64,000 bases of DNA from Calothrix sp. NIES-3974 (GCF_002368395.1 NZ_AP018254.1:4526001-4590000); one strand, 5' to 3'; shown: positions 37,485-48,029, counted from the first letter of the stretch. Numbers and translations: made by a program. Notes: a model not told the origin generated them from the letters alone.

Positions 37485-38099
37485 CTACTGTTGAGAACCA
37501 GCAGTCACTAATTCATTTGCAACTCCATTGTCTGCAAATTGTTCGCGGGAACTGCGATCGAGTTTTGGCATACCGTGGAAGCAAGCTTCTGCTTCAATTT
37601 CATCAACGGTTTCCCAAGCTTCAATGGCTTCAAGGGAATCCTCTCCCATGCTAGCTGCAATTGAACGAGCGTTGGAAATTGCTTTGTGGAGTTCTTTTTT
37701 CAAGAAGTGAATTTTTGGTGTTTCTGTGAAGTCACCTTTAGTGATAATATCGGTGACGGATATAACGCCAAGTAGTTCACCTTGAATGACTGGAGCGCGC
37801 CAAATACCAGTATTTGCAAATAACCGAGCAACGTATTCAATCCCTAAATCCGGGTTAACAACGATGCAGGGTTTGGTCATGATTTCGTAAATGTAGGTGT
37901 CTTGCGGATCTTTACCGTAAGCAACCACTTTCGCAGCAATATCGGTTTCGGTGACAATTCCGTAAGCATCTTCTGGAGTACGAGGTTCGACGATTAGCGA
38001 TCGCAATCCGCGCAACCGCATTAAACGAACTGCTTCAGCTACGGTTGCGGAACCTTTGACGGTTACTACGTCCTGGGTCATGATTTCTTTTGCTCGCAT
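37485..38099 (-). CDS. CBS-pair protein with C-terminal CP12-like region
   Basis: 204 aa. A tandem CBS pair occupies about 1-125 (MTQDVVTVKGSATVAEAVRL; MTKPCIVVNPDLGIEYVARL; GVISVTDII repeats), likely to bind adenine nucleotides. Residues about 137-185 (ELHKAISNARSIAASMGEDS, AWETVDEIEAEACFHGMPK) match the first half of CP12, including the AW(D/E)xVxE core, but have one cysteine and lack the C-terminal cysteine pair. CP12 controls GAPDH and phosphoribulokinase of the Calvin cycle. CBS-CP12 fusions are known in cyanobacteria; the partner and redox response of this one are inferred. Confidence 0.85.
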   Translation of the reverse strand: MRAKEIMTQDVVTVKGSATVAEAVRLMRLRGLRSLIVEPRTPEDAYGIVTETDIAAKVVAYGKDPQDTYIYEIMTKPCIVVNPDLGIEYVARLFANTGIWRAPVIQGELLGVISVTDIITKGDFTETPKIHFLKKELHKAISNARSIAASMGEDSLEAIEAWETVDEIEAEACFHGMPKLDRSSREQFADNGVANELVTAGSQQ

Positions 38100-38720
38100 G
38101 GTTCTTACTCCTTCGATTCCTGCTTTGAATGTAAAATTGCGTCTAAATTACAGCAATTAATTCCAACTTAGATGAGTCTTCATCAAAATCGAGCATTTTA
38201 TTGCAGATAATGTGCTGATTCTGATGCTTGTTGATAGTGATTTAAGTTGGATCTAATCTAATTCCGCTAATTTCATTCAGTCAATTTGAGCTATTTTCTG
38301 AAAACTTACGCAGGCAGAGGATTTTATTGTTAAATCTCCGGTTAATTCCCCGTTTTATTGGATTTAAAACTGATTACAAATGAAAGGGAATGAGATTTTA
38401 TCGGGCGCTTAAAACACTTTGATTTGTTTTTAAGCGTTGGAGAACTGCTAACAACTTAGCTTATTTACATCCTATCCTTTTATTTTTTGAATGGCAAATT
38501 CATTTATAAAACTTTGCATTTTCCCAGCTTTTTTAAAATATTAAATCAATCTTTAGTTCAAGGTGTTTTGACTATTTTTAGTTATATCAATAGTTGAACT
38601 AATTAATAAAAACTTCAGAAAATAAGTGACAAATTAGGTAATTAAGACCATGACAGATGAAATTGATAATTTTCAAGATTAATTTAGTTATCAAGACCTA
38701 CAAAAAAGCAGGCTAAGTTT
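38100..38720. other. 621-bp AT-rich spacer
   Basis: No credible reading frame or strong repeat. It is upstream of both minus-strand CBS-CP12 and downstream of a minus-strand methyltransferase, so may include a long leader for the former. Confidence 0.4.
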
Positions 38721-39326
38721 CTACTTTTTGCAGGCAACAATATGGAAAATATGCCAGTATTTTTCCTCCCCCAGGGCTGTTTTACCGAGGTATTCCTGTT
38801 CCTCAATAACTTCAATTGCAAAGGGAACTAGGAGGGTTTCAACTTGGGTACGGCTATGGAAAGTCATGGATGGAGAAGAACTCCAGGAGTCTCGTATACC
38901 AAATAATTGACCGGCAAATCTTCCTCCTGGCTTTAATGCTTTGACTATTTTTTCCCATAGTTGGAGAAAGTCATCGGGATGACAAAATGGTAAGGAATAA
39001 CTAGCATTAATTAAATCAACATCTTCAGGTAATTCCACAGCATTAAACTGGCTAACTTGAGTTTGTAGTCGATTAGTATCCCCAGATATTAATTGATGCA
39101 ATTGTTGAATTGCTAACTCTTCCCCATCAATTGCCAGTACAAACCAACCATGTTTAATTAATTCTTGTGTATCAATCCCGTTTCCACAACCTAAATCTAC
39201 TGCTAATTTTCCCCAGGCTTTCTGTTCAAAATTTGTTAAGGCTGTTAGTAGGGTTTTGCGAGGTGGACTACCAGCGATCGCATGGTAATATGCAGACCAA
39301 TCTCTGTTATTAGTGGAATTACTCAT
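38721..39326 (-). CDS. class I SAM-dependent methyltransferase
   Basis: 201 aa. Motif I VDLGCGNGIDT with flanking acid in VLAIDGEELA, motif IV region INASYSLPFCH, and LKPGGRFAGQLFG post-motif make a standard Rossmann methyltransferase. Substrate cannot be inferred. It is alone, with a divergent hydrolase gene 108 bp away. Confidence 0.85.
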   Translation of the reverse strand: MSNSTNNRDWSAYYHAIAGSPPRKTLLTALTNFEQKAWGKLAVDLGCGNGIDTQELIKHGWFVLAIDGEELAIQQLHQLISGDTNRLQTQVSQFNAVELPEDVDLINASYSLPFCHPDDFLQLWEKIVKALKPGGRFAGQLFGIRDSWSSSPSMTFHSRTQVETLLVPFAIEVIEEQEYLGKTALGEEKYWHIFHIVACKK

Positions 39327-39434
39327 GGGAATTCAGGTGATAAAATTTTGGTGTCACTTATTGTTAATCTGAAAATTCCAAATATAATACTGACATCAGC
39401 CCAGGGAAAATAGATTCGATACAAATGGGGATGG

Positions 39435-40469
39435 ATGAGGATGGGAGTACAACTATTAAAAATATTAAAAATCGGTGGTTTGATTATATCCGTACCGATA
39501 ATTTTACTGGTATTATTTTATTTGTGGGGAAGTTCTGGTTCCTATCCCCAGGAAAAATATAATCAAATCACCAAATATGACACAGAAAGCATACCAGGTG
39601 AAGACGGAATTTTGACAGTTATTTCCTATAATATCGGTTATCTATCTGGTTTAGAAAATGCCGCTACTAGTAATAATGCAACTCAAGCGAGCAAAGAATT
39701 TTACGAGCAGAATTTGCAAACCGTAATTACCGCTTTTAAATCCCTCAATCCTGATTTTATTGGTCTACAGGAAGTTGATATTCAGTCCAAACGTTCCTAC
39801 AAGGTGAATCAAGTTGCTGAATTAGCAAAAAATTTAGGTTTACCAACAGCTTTAATTGGAATTAACTGGGATAAAAATTACATTCCCTTTCCCTATTTTC
39901 CCCTAAATGCCCATTTTGGTCGTACAGTAGCAGCTCAATCCATCCTCAGTCGCTACCCAATTACAAAAGGTACAAGAATCGTCTTAGAACCTGTCCAAAG
40001 TCAACCTTTCTACTACAGAGCATTTTATCTGGATCGAATTGCTCAAATTGCCGAAATTGATGTCAAAGGTCAACCCTTAATTATTATTAACGTGCATTTA
40101 GAAGCATTCGATGAACCAACCCGGACAAACCAAACAGAGGAAATTAAAGAATTAGCAGAGGAATATGCGCAAAAATATCCAGTATTGCTAATTGGAGACT
40201 TTAACAGTTCCCTCAATCATCAAGAAGAAAGCCAAACATCGATTCAACTGCTCTTAAAATCCGCCATATTCCAATCAGCCATTAATCCAGACCAATTAAA
40301 ATCCGGTAAATTTGCCACCTATCCATCCAACCAACCCAAATATACCCTCGATTATATATTTTATAACCGCGATCGCATTCAACTAATTGATGCACAGGTC
40401 ATCACCTCCACTGAAACCGCATCTGATCATCTACCAGTCATGATGAGGTTCCGTCTGGGGAATTTTTGA
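39435..40469 (+). CDS. membrane-anchored endonuclease/exonuclease/phosphatase family protein
   Basis: 344 aa. One helix at about 13-31 (GLIISVPIILLVLFYLWG) anchors a soluble EEP domain: VISYNIGYLSG, FIGLQEVDIQSKRSY (catalytic Glu), VHLEAFDEPTR, LLIGDFNSS (catalytic Asp and Asn) and ASDHLPVMMRF (catalytic His). The family includes nucleases, phosphatases and sphingomyelinase-like hydrolases; specificity unknown. The domain probably faces the periplasm. Possible start is M1 or M3. Confidence 0.85.
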   Translation: MRMGVQLLKILKIGGLIISVPIILLVLFYLWGSSGSYPQEKYNQITKYDTESIPGEDGILTVISYNIGYLSGLENAATSNNATQASKEFYEQNLQTVITAFKSLNPDFIGLQEVDIQSKRSYKVNQVAELAKNLGLPTALIGINWDKNYIPFPYFPLNAHFGRTVAAQSILSRYPITKGTRIVLEPVQSQPFYYRAFYLDRIAQIAEIDVKGQPLIIINVHLEAFDEPTRTNQTEEIKELAEEYAQKYPVLLIGDFNSSLNHQEESQTSIQLLLKSAIFQSAINPDQLKSGKFATYPSNQPKYTLDYIFYNRDRIQLIDAQVITSTETASDHLPVMMRFRLGNF

Positions 40470-40484
40470 TTTGAGATTTTACCT

Positions 40485-41726
40485 TTACATCATACTGGTA
40501 AAAAAGTCAACTGTATCCTTCAAGGCATGGATGAACATGTCAATTTCCCTATGGGTATTATAGAATGATAAACTGGCACGGGCGGAACCGGATGCTTGAA
40601 TGTATCTGTGTAAAGGCTGGGTGCAGTGGTGTCCGGAACGGATGGCTACTCCTTCCTGGTCTAGTAAAGCTGATAGGTCACTAGCGTGGATTTTGCCGAC
40701 GTTAAATGATGCTAATGCTGCGCGTCCTTCTCCTTTTGCGTCGGGTAGGGGTCCATAGAGATGAATATCGGGGATTTTTGCGAGTTGCTGGAAGAGATAG
40801 CTGGTTAATTCCGCTTCGTAGGCATGAATTCTATCCATGCCGATTTTGGTAAGATAATCCACAGCCGCACCTAATGCGATCGCTTCTCCAATTGCTGGGG
40901 TTCCGGCTTCAAATTTATGGGGTAATTCTGCGTAGGTTGAATGTTCTAAGTATACATCGGCTATCATTTCCCCCCCACCGAGGAAGGGGGGCATTTCTGT
41001 GAGAATTTCCTCTTTGCCGTATAAGAAGCCAATTCCTGTCGGGGCACACATTTTATGTCCTGATGCCACTAGCCAATCGCAGTCTATTTCCTGGACGTTG
41101 ATGGGCATATGGGGGACACTTTGACAGGCATCAATTAATACCTTGGCTCCCGATTGATGGGCTAATTGACAAATTTCCGTTACCGGGTTAGTACATCCCA
41201 GGGTGTTGGATACGTGGACAATGGCTACGAGTTTGGTGTTAGTTGATAGTAAATTTTTAAATTCTTGAATATCTAAGGTTTGTTCGCTTGTTAAACCCAC
41301 ATATTTCAGGGTTGCACCGGTTTTTTGAGCGACAAATTGCCAAGGAACTAAATTACTATGGTGTTCCATCACCGAGAGGATGATTTCATCCCCCGGTTTG
41401 AGGTTATTCATTCCCCAGCTGTAAGCTACTAAGTTTATCGCTTCGGAGGCATTGCGAGTATAAACTATTTCATTACGAGATTTAGCATTGATAAAGGCTG
41501 CAACCTTGTCCCTAGCTGCTTCGTAAGCATCGGTAGCCTTTGTACTCAGGGTATGGGCACCGCGATGCACGTTAGCATTATAACGCTCGTAGTAGTCCCG
41601 TAGGGTATCCAGGACAAAGCGCGGTTTTTGCGATGTAGCTGCACTATCTAGGTAAATGAGGGGTTTACCATTGATTTCCTGGTGCAAAATCGGGAAATCG
41701 TCACGAATTTGTTCAGCGAGAGTCAT
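40485..41726 (-). CDS. sufS: cysteine desulfurase SufS
   Basis: 413-aa group II cysteine desulfurase that transfers sulfur from cysteine to SufBCD for Fe-S assembly. PLP lysine is in [14 protein letters not shown], and the persulfide cysteine in [11 protein letters not shown] lies near the C-terminus. N-terminal [20 protein letters not shown] is typical of SufS. It is last in the minus-strand sufB-sufC-sufD-sufS order, 275 bp after sufD. The spacer carries a GAGAGACGCGATATATCGCA hairpin (about 41776-41801) and CCAAAATC repeats, so it might be partly independently transcribed. Confidence 0.96.
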   Translation of the reverse strand: MTLAEQIRDDFPILHQEINGKPLIYLDSAATSQKPRFVLDTLRDYYERYNANVHRGAHTLSTKATDAYEAARDKVAAFINAKSRNEIVYTRNASEAINLVAYSWGMNNLKPGDEIILSVMEHHSNLVPWQFVAQKTGATLKYVGLTSEQTLDIQEFKNLLSTNTKLVAIVHVSNTLGCTNPVTEICQLAHQSGAKVLIDACQSVPHMPINVQEIDCDWLVASGHKMCAPTGIGFLYGKEEILTEMPPFLGGGEMIADVYLEHSTYAELPHKFEAGTPAIGEAIALGAAVDYLTKIGMDRIHAYEAELTSYLFQQLAKIPDIHLYGPLPDAKGEGRAALASFNVGKIHASDLSALLDQEGVAIRSGHHCTQPLHRYIQASGSARASLSFYNTHREIDMFIHALKDTVDFFTSMM

Positions 41727-42001
41727 GGGATTTTGGATTTTGGATTGGTAATTTGGTAATAATATTTTTTTTACGGAGAGACGCGATATATCGCATCTCT
41801 AGGTATATCTGGATATGTTGGAAAAATTTTCTGAATCGGTATCACATGACATTAACGTGAAACAATCTGAATACCCTTGTACAGAAGTAAACAACATTCC
41901 AGAAGTCGGATTTTGATGATAATTTTCTTTATTGTAAATATTTACCTGAAAAATTCGATTTCTCACCCACTCCCCATTCCCCATTCCTGACTCCCTTCCA
42001 T

Positions 42002-43357
42002 CTACAATTGTTTGGCTTGTATAAGTAACTTCTCAGACAATGATTTTACGGGAATTTGCTGGATAACTTCAGCCGCAAAAGCATTGATGAGCAACCTACG
42101 GGAACCATCTTGATTAATCCCTCGACTTTGGAGATAAAATATCTCGTCGTCTTCCAGTTGACTAACGGTTGCTCCGTGGGCACATTTGACATTATCGGCG
42201 GTAATTTCTAGTTGGGGTTTGGTGTCAACACGGGCTTTTGTAGACAAGAGTAAATTCCGGTTTAATTGGGATGCGTCGGTAAGTTGGGCTGGTCTGGGAA
42301 CCAGTATCTTACCATTAAATATAGCATGGGCCCTATCAGCTATAATGTTTTTCTGGATTTGCTTGCTGACACCATAGGGATAGTTGAGGGCGATCGCACT
42401 ATGGGTATCGTTGACTTGTTTGTCTTTGGCAATGCTCAACCCATTGAGATAGGTTTCGGTTTGTTCCCCGGTTTGCAGGATTTCCAGGTGATGACGGGAT
42501 AGTTGTCCACCGATGTTAATCGCGTTGCAGGTATAGCGACTGTAACGGGATTGGGTGACAGCTGTTTTGCCGATGTGAAAGGCTGTTGCTGCTTCTGTTT
42601 GGATACGGGTATGGTTAATACTAGCGTTGTCTGCTAGCCAAATTTCACTGACACTATTGGTAAAGTAGGTGTCGGTGTCGATGGGGATAAATTCCTCTAC
42701 CAAGGTCATTTCTGCCCCGGTTTCGGCAATAATTAGGGTACGGGGTAAATTTATGGTTCGGGGTTGACCAGTGGCGATATATACCAGGTGGATAGGGGTG
42801 TCCACAATGACGTTTTTGGGGATGTAGATGACTGCTCCGTCCTTCACCCCAGCCGTGTTTAAGGCTGTAAATACCTCTAAAGCCCCTTCCGCTTGGGCAA
42901 AACAAGCTGAGATTTTGCCTGTATATTCACTGGGCAAGTTGGTTAAGCTAGTTACCAATACCCCTGGTGGTAAATTCTGCACACAGGATAATTGGGGAGC
43001 AAACCGACCATTGACGAACACCAGACGACTGTTTGCTGTTTCCGGTGTCCCAATTTGTGCTTCTACCTGGTTTAGTTTGACATCCTCTGCTGCGGTAAAC
43101 TTTACCTGCTGCAAACCAGATAAATCCGTAAACCGCCATTCCTCGTCACGGGTGGTCGGTAAGGTGGAGTGACGCACCCAATTTGCAGCTTGGGTTTGAA
43201 TTTCTCCCAACCAGTCGATGTTAGAACCAGTGTGTACCGTTGTCAATAATTGACCCAGATACACATCCCGATCCAACAGGGTTTTAGTTAAACTTGCTAC
43301 TTCTGAATTAGCGATCGCGCTGGGTGAAACCAGACTATTAACGGTACTAGTAGTCAT
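42002..43357 (-). CDS. sufD: Fe-S cluster assembly protein SufD
   Basis: 451 aa from the ATG at 43357, which starts one base after the sufC stop; an upstream in-frame start at 43381 would overlap sufC by 23 bp. SufD is the SufB paralogue in the SufBC2D scaffold. Visible: right-handed beta-helix repeats in the middle and the conserved C-terminal SQLEDDEIFYLQSRGI-NQDGSRRLLINAFAAEVI segment. No cofactor-binding cysteine cluster. Confidence 0.95.
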   Translation of the reverse strand: MTTSTVNSLVSPSAIANSEVASLTKTLLDRDVYLGQLLTTVHTGSNIDWLGEIQTQAANWVRHSTLPTTRDEEWRFTDLSGLQQVKFTAAEDVKLNQVEAQIGTPETANSRLVFVNGRFAPQLSCVQNLPPGVLVTSLTNLPSEYTGKISACFAQAEGALEVFTALNTAGVKDGAVIYIPKNVIVDTPIHLVYIATGQPRTINLPRTLIIAETGAEMTLVEEFIPIDTDTYFTNSVSEIWLADNASINHTRIQTEAATAFHIGKTAVTQSRYSRYTCNAINIGGQLSRHHLEILQTGEQTETYLNGLSIAKDKQVNDTHSAIALNYPYGVSKQIQKNIIADRAHAIFNGKILVPRPAQLTDASQLNRNLLLSTKARVDTKPQLEITADNVKCAHGATVSQLEDDEIFYLQSRGINQDGSRRLLINAFAAEVIQQIPVKSLSEKLLIQAKQL

Positions 43358-43358
43358 G

Positions 43359-44147
43359 TTACACCCCCACGGTTTCTGCATATTGGTCTAAAATCCAGTC
43401 ATAACCACGGGATTCTAATTCTAGGGCTAATTCCTTACCACCACTAGTTAAAATCTTACCCCGTGCCATCACATGGACGTAATCGGGGATAATATAATTC
43501 AACAAACGTTGGTAGTGGGTAATCATCACCACTGCATTATCGGGACGGGTTAATTGATTGACTCCGTTCGCAACAATTTTTAATGCGTCGATATCCAATC
43601 CGGAATCGGTTTCATCCAAAATAGCCAAGGTTGGTTCCAGTAAAGCCATTTGTAGGATTTCGTTGCGTTTTTTCTCCCCTCCAGAAAACCCTTCATTTAC
43701 GCTCCGGTTTAAAAAGGATGGATCCATTTTCACCACATCCAACCGTTCATAAACCAAATCTTCAAAGTCAAAGGGTTCCAATTCTTCTAAACCATTGGCT
43801 TTACGTTTAGAATTATATGCCACCCGCAGAAAATCCAAATTGGTGACACCGGGAATTTCCAAGGGATATTGGAACGCGAGAAATACACCACTACGCGCTC
43901 TTTCTTCCGGTTCCATTTCCAAGAGGTTTTGTCCTTTAAATATTACTTCCCCACCAGTTACTTCATAAGCAGGGTGTCCAGCTAAAACCTTGGAAAATGT
44001 ACTTTTACCGGAACCGTTGGGACCCATGATGGCATGGATTTCCCCAGCTCGTACTTCTAAGTTTACACCTTTGAGGATTTGGTTTCCTTCTACTTCTGCG
44101 GTCAAATCGCGTACCGACAGGATAATTTCACTATTTTCGATAATCAT
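43359..44147 (-). CDS. sufC: Fe-S cluster assembly ATPase SufC
   Basis: 262 aa, ABC-type ATPase of the SufBCD scaffold. Walker [11 protein letters not shown], signature [10 protein letters not shown], Walker [17 protein letters not shown] and switch His in MITHYQRLL are all present. It powers conformational change that exposes the cluster-assembly site. The next gene sufB lies 616 bp upstream, an unusually wide spacer, whereas sufD follows after one base. Confidence 0.97.
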   Translation of the reverse strand: MIIENSEIILSVRDLTAEVEGNQILKGVNLEVRAGEIHAIMGPNGSGKSTFSKVLAGHPAYEVTGGEVIFKGQNLLEMEPEERARSGVFLAFQYPLEIPGVTNLDFLRVAYNSKRKANGLEELEPFDFEDLVYERLDVVKMDPSFLNRSVNEGFSGGEKKRNEILQMALLEPTLAILDETDSGLDIDALKIVANGVNQLTRPDNAVVMITHYQRLLNYIIPDYVHVMARGKILTSGGKELALELESRGYDWILDQYAETVGV

Positions 44148-44209
44148 CAGTCTGATTTTGGATTTTGGATTTTAGATTTTGGATTGGGGAAAGAATACAG
44201 GATACAAAA

Positions 44210-44319
44210 CCCGCATTTCTCACAAAACCCTAAAACTCATAGGGAATAGTCCGTGACGGGAGTATAGGGGAAATTAGTCCGTCACTCAAGGCTTACAACT
44301 TACTCGTGAGAAATCCAGG
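44210..44319 (+). mobile_element. TIR element family B, copy 4
   Basis: 110 bp, ends CCCGCATTTCTCAC and GTGAGAAATCCAGG, flanked by AAAA at 44206-44209 and 44320-44323 as a 4-bp target duplication. The internal sequence is more diverged than copies 1-3. It lies inside the suf operon spacer. Confidence 0.7.
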
Positions 44320-44447
44320 AAAAGACGGGAGATGTCAAATAAAAATGCACAACAGCTTATCCATCGTTTATTATCTTGACCTACTAGTAGTCCACCGCAC
44401 AATTTCTCAGGGGTTCGTAAGTTGTGGCCGAAAAAGCTTTAATATAA

Positions 44448-44508
44448 AGGCGCTATACTCGCAAGGTTGTCGTTGACTAGCGCAACTATGTACCTTTCCT
44501 CACCCATT
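44448..44508 (+). repeat. dispersed repeat H, copy 2
   Basis: AAGGCGCTATACTCGCAAGG through TAGCGCAACTATGTACC is closely similar to 58172-58231 and, inverted in part, to 15045-15081. Noncoding, about 60 bp. Confidence 0.6.
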
Positions 44509-44763
44509 AATCTAGTAGGGGAGCGATCGCTCGCAAAGACTTGATGTTGATTTCGAGTTTATCGGTTCTGTTGTAATTACAGGTCGTCTTGATCAAAATC
44601 CAACTTAATTACCCTACAAAGATTTGAAAACCGCTTCATGTATGACACCTGGATGGGAAGGGGGAGAAAATTACATCACGATATAATTTCTTCCCTATTA
44701 CCTAGTACGGACGACCTATCGGGGTGGAGACGACCCATCGGGTCGTCTCTACTACTATCCCAA

Positions 44764-46203
44764 TCAACCCACACTACCTTCTAACTTCAAACTCAATAAC
44801 TTATCCGCTTCCACTGCAAACTCCATCGGTAACTGATTGAACACATCCTTACAGAAACCGCTAATCATCATGGATACTGCGTCTTCTGCGGAGATTCCCC
44901 GTTGACTAAAGTAAAATAACTGGTCTTCACCGATTTTGGATGTGGATGCTTCGTGTTCCACTTTTCCAGTGTTGTTTTGTACCTGAATGTAGGGAAACGT
45001 GTTAGCATGGGCGCGATCGCCGATTAACATCGAGTCACATTGGGAATAATTCCGCGCTCCTTCTGCATTTGGTCCAACTTTCACCAATCCCCGGTAGCTG
45101 TTACTTGACTCTCCAGCAGAAATCCCCTTGGAAATAATTGTACTACGGGTGTTTTTCCCGATGTGAATCATCTTGGTCCCCGTATCAGCTTGTTGCTTAT
45201 TATTAGTCAACGCGACCGAGTAAAACTCACCTACGGAATTATCCCCCACCAATACACAACTAGGATATTTCCAAGTAATCGCAGAACCGGTTTCCACCTG
45301 CGTCCAGGAAATTTTCGAGTTTTTCCCCTGACACAATCCCCGTTTGGTGACAAAGTTGTAAATTCCCCCTTTACCGTTCTCATCCCCTGCATACCAGTTT
45401 TGCACGGTCGAGTACTTGATTTCGGCATTTTCCAACGCTACCAATTCCACCACCGCAGCGTGTAATTGGTTACTATCATACATCGGTGCAGTACAACCTT
45501 CTAAATAGGAAACGTAACTGTCATCCTCCGCAATAATCAATGTCCGCTCAAATTGCCCCGTATCCCCACTATTAATCCGGAAATAGGTAGACAGTTCCAT
45601 CGGACACTTCACACCCTTGGGAATATACACAAATGACCCGTCGCTAAATACCGCCGAATTCAAGGCCGCAAAATAATTATCGGCGATTGGCACCACGCTC
45701 CCTAAATATTTTTTCACCAATTCGGGATGTTCCTGCAAAGCTTCGGAGATCGAGCAGAAAATCACCCCATCTTCCGCTAATTTTTCCTTGAAGGTCGTCG
45801 CAATAGATACGCTATCGAAAATCGCATCCACCGCTACATTTGCCAAGCGTTTTTGCTCACTCAAGGGAATTCCCAGTTTCTCAAAGGTTTCCAATAAAGT
45901 CGGATCAACCTCATCGAGACTATTTAGTTTCTTTTTCGCTTGCTTGGGAGCAGAATAATAAATAATATCTTGATAATTAATCGGTGGATAGTGTACGCTC
46001 GGCCATGTCGGTTCGGTCATCTTCAACCATTGACGGTAAGCACGCAAACGGAACTCCAACATGAACTCTGGTTCATTTTTCTTGGCGGAAATTAAACGAA
46101 TTACATCCTCGCTCAATCCACGGGGAATCGTATCCGTCTCTATGTCGGTGACAAAACCGTACTTGTATGGTTGATTTACCAAGGTTTTGACAGTGGCACT
46201 CAT
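44764..46203 (-). CDS. sufB: Fe-S cluster assembly protein SufB
   Basis: 479 aa, core scaffold on which Fe-S clusters form with SufC and SufD. Typical stretches: [58 protein letters not shown]-like and the C-terminal [20 protein letters not shown]. Complete. It is first in the minus-strand suf order and divergent from sufR, separated by 211 bp that contain two SufR-type dyads. Confidence 0.98.
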   Translation of the reverse strand: MSATVKTLVNQPYKYGFVTDIETDTIPRGLSEDVIRLISAKKNEPEFMLEFRLRAYRQWLKMTEPTWPSVHYPPINYQDIIYYSAPKQAKKKLNSLDEVDPTLLETFEKLGIPLSEQKRLANVAVDAIFDSVSIATTFKEKLAEDGVIFCSISEALQEHPELVKKYLGSVVPIADNYFAALNSAVFSDGSFVYIPKGVKCPMELSTYFRINSGDTGQFERTLIIAEDDSYVSYLEGCTAPMYDSNQLHAAVVELVALENAEIKYSTVQNWYAGDENGKGGIYNFVTKRGLCQGKNSKISWTQVETGSAITWKYPSCVLVGDNSVGEFYSVALTNNKQQADTGTKMIHIGKNTRSTIISKGISAGESSNSYRGLVKVGPNAEGARNYSQCDSMLIGDRAHANTFPYIQVQNNTGKVEHEASTSKIGEDQLFYFSQRGISAEDAVSMMISGFCKDVFNQLPMEFAVEADKLLSLKLEGSVG

Positions 46204-46323
46204 TGGATCTCTCTCGTATTCTGGTTGGGACTCTCTTTAATCGGAACGGAGATAGGTGTATTCAGCACTTCTCACTTTTTTTACCGAGTTGTCATACGGC
46301 TGCTATTATGTATATATACACTA

Positions 46324-46343
46324 AAACAACAGGTTTGTTGTTT
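46324..46343. promoter_or_regulatory. SufR-type operator 1
   Basis: CAAC-AGGTTT-GTTG (46327-46340), extended by AAA/TTT on each side. This is the CAAC-N6-GTTG dyad described for Synechocystis SufR, in the sufB-sufR divergent region. Confidence 0.8.
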
Positions 46344-46367
46344 AATGTATCTTCATTGTACGCTAAA

Positions 46368-46389
46368 TTAACAACAATAATGTTGTTAA
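46368..46389. promoter_or_regulatory. SufR-type operator 2
   Basis: TTAACAAC-AATAAT-GTTGTTAA, a 22-bp dyad with CAAC-N6-GTTG at 46372-46385. It lies 45 bp from operator 1 (start to start) and 35 bp before the sufR ATG. Confidence 0.8.
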
Positions 46390-46423
46390 AGTCAAATTTC
46401 CTGATAATTTTTTTGTGGCGAAC

Positions 46424-47080
46424 ATGGCAACTTCGCAGCAGGCTTCAACCAAACAAGATATTCTCAAGTATCTGGCGAAACAATCACAGACAACGGCACT
46501 GGAACTGGCGGAAGCTCTGGAAATTAGTCCCCAGGCGGTTCGTCGTCACTTGAAGGATTTAGAGGCGGATGATTTAGTTGTATACGCTAGCACATCGCAA
46601 ACGGGGATGGGTCGTCCTCAACATATATACAGATTAAGTCAAAAAGGACGCGATCGCCTACGACGGGATGTGGCAGATAGCTACGGAGAGTTTGCGGTTT
46701 CCCTATTGGATACTTTAGCGGAAACGGTAGGGCATGAGCAAGTTAGTTCCATTTTGCGCAAACAATGGGAAAGGAAGGCATTAGAATATCGGCAAAAGGT
46801 TGGTAATGGTTCGTTACAAGAACGGGTGGAAACCCTGGTGGAGTTGCGCAAAGCAGAAGGATTTATGGCTGAGTGTCACCCGGTGGAGTTGGAAGGAGGG
46901 GAAGGTTTTATTTTAACTGAGCATAATTGTGCTATATCCAATGTGGCGGAGTCTTTTCCCAGTGTTTGTGGTCACGAATTGGAAATGTTTGCAGCGATTT
47001 TACCAGATTGTACTGTGGAGCGTACCCATTGGATTATTAATGGGGAGCATCGTTGTGGTTATTTAGTGAAGTTGCAGTAG
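46424..47080 (+). CDS. sufR: SufR, Fe-S-sensing repressor of the suf operon
   Basis: 218 aa from the ATG at 46424 (MATSQQASTKQD); a GTG at 46415 would add three residues. DeoR-type winged helix at about 10-75 (STKQDILKYLAKQ; TALELAEALEISPQAVRRHL). The C-terminal region holds the cluster-binding cysteines: HNCAISNVAESFPSVCGHEL, LPDCTVERTH and EHRCGYL. It represses sufBCDS and itself when Fe-S supply is adequate. Divergent from sufB, as in other cyanobacteria. Confidence 0.94.
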   Translation: MATSQQASTKQDILKYLAKQSQTTALELAEALEISPQAVRRHLKDLEADDLVVYASTSQTGMGRPQHIYRLSQKGRDRLRRDVADSYGEFAVSLLDTLAETVGHEQVSSILRKQWERKALEYRQKVGNGSLQERVETLVELRKAEGFMAECHPVELEGGEGFILTEHNCAISNVAESFPSVCGHELEMFAAILPDCTVERTHWIINGEHRCGYLVKLQ

Positions 47081-47303
47081 GGAATAACCTTGAAGTTACC
47101 GTATATAAACCTCATTTATAAATCAAAACTGGAGTTTTCGTCATTTCGACCAAAGGGAAGCAATCTCATCTTCTTGACTAAGAACTGTGTCAAACAGAAT
47201 CGGTTTACTAAATAAATATAGTAATTTAGTAATTATAGATTTCTCCCAGTGGTTATAGCACTACAATAAACCTATCGCAGCTATATCTCCACCTATTCAA
47301 ACC

Positions 47304-48029
47304 ATGACCATTGCTCCAGAATTAGAAGCTATTCAACAAGCAAACGAAGATGTTATCCTACCCCCAAGTGATTTATTGAGTGATGAACCACCCTTGGAAA
47401 CGGAACTGCATCTGCGACAAATTATCCTGTTGCTCAAATGTTTAGAATGGTTATGGCGAGATAGAAGTGATTTTTATGCTGCGGGGAATCTGAGCATTTA
47501 CTATAGTCCCAAGAAAATCAAAAATCGCGACTTTCGTGGACCAGATTTTTTTGTTGTCTTAGATACAGAACGCAAGCTACGTAAAAGTTGGACAGTTTGG
47601 CAAGAAGATGGTAAATATCCCCATGTGATAGTGGAAATACTTTCAGATTCGACAGCAGAAACCGACCGGGGAGAAAAGAAAAAACTCTATCAGGATATAT
47701 TTCGCACACCAGATTACTTTTGGTTTGACCCTTACACATTAGAATTTACCGGATTTCATTTGGTAGATGGAAAATATCAACCTCTACAAGCAAATCCTCA
47801 AGGTCAGTTATGGAGTCAGCAGTTAGGTTTGTATTTGGGTATCCATCAGGGATTATTAAGATTTTTTACGGCAGATGGGGAATTGGTTCCCACTCCAGAA
47901 GAAACTGCAATCCAGGAAGCTCAACAGAAGGAAATAGAGCGTCAGCAGAAGGAAATAGCTCAACAAAAGCTGGAAAAGTTAGCTGCTAAACTACGGGAAT
48001 TAGATATAGAACCAGATGAACTGGAATAA
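47304..48029 (+). CDS. Uma2-family (DUF820) endonuclease-like protein
   Basis: 241 aa. A PD-(D/E)XK fold is suggested by FRGPDFFVVLD (catalytic Asp), HVIVEILSDSTAETDRGEKK (E-x-L... plus Lys) and DYFWFDPYTLEFTGFHL. The C-terminal 50 residues are Gln/Glu/Lys-rich coiled coil (EAQQKEIERQQKEIAQQKLE). Dozens of Uma2 paralogues occur in filamentous cyanobacteria; biological role not established. Confidence 0.88.
   Translation: MTIAPELEAIQQANEDVILPPSDLLSDEPPLETELHLRQIILLLKCLEWLWRDRSDFYAAGNLSIYYSPKKIKNRDFRGPDFFVVLDTERKLRKSWTVWQEDGKYPHVIVEILSDSTAETDRGEKKKLYQDIFRTPDYFWFDPYTLEFTGFHLVDGKYQPLQANPQGQLWSQQLGLYLGIHQGLLRFFTADGELVPTPEETAIQEAQQKEIERQQKEIAQQKLEKLAAKLRELDIEPDELE

Larger units (their letters stand above)
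44148..44763. other. 616-bp sufB-sufC spacer with repeats
   Basis: No gene. Holds CCAAAATC repeats (44156-44187), family B copy 4, a copy of the AGGCGCTATA repeat (44448-44508) and GACGACC hairpins (about 44703-44747) just behind sufB. Confidence 0.6.
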
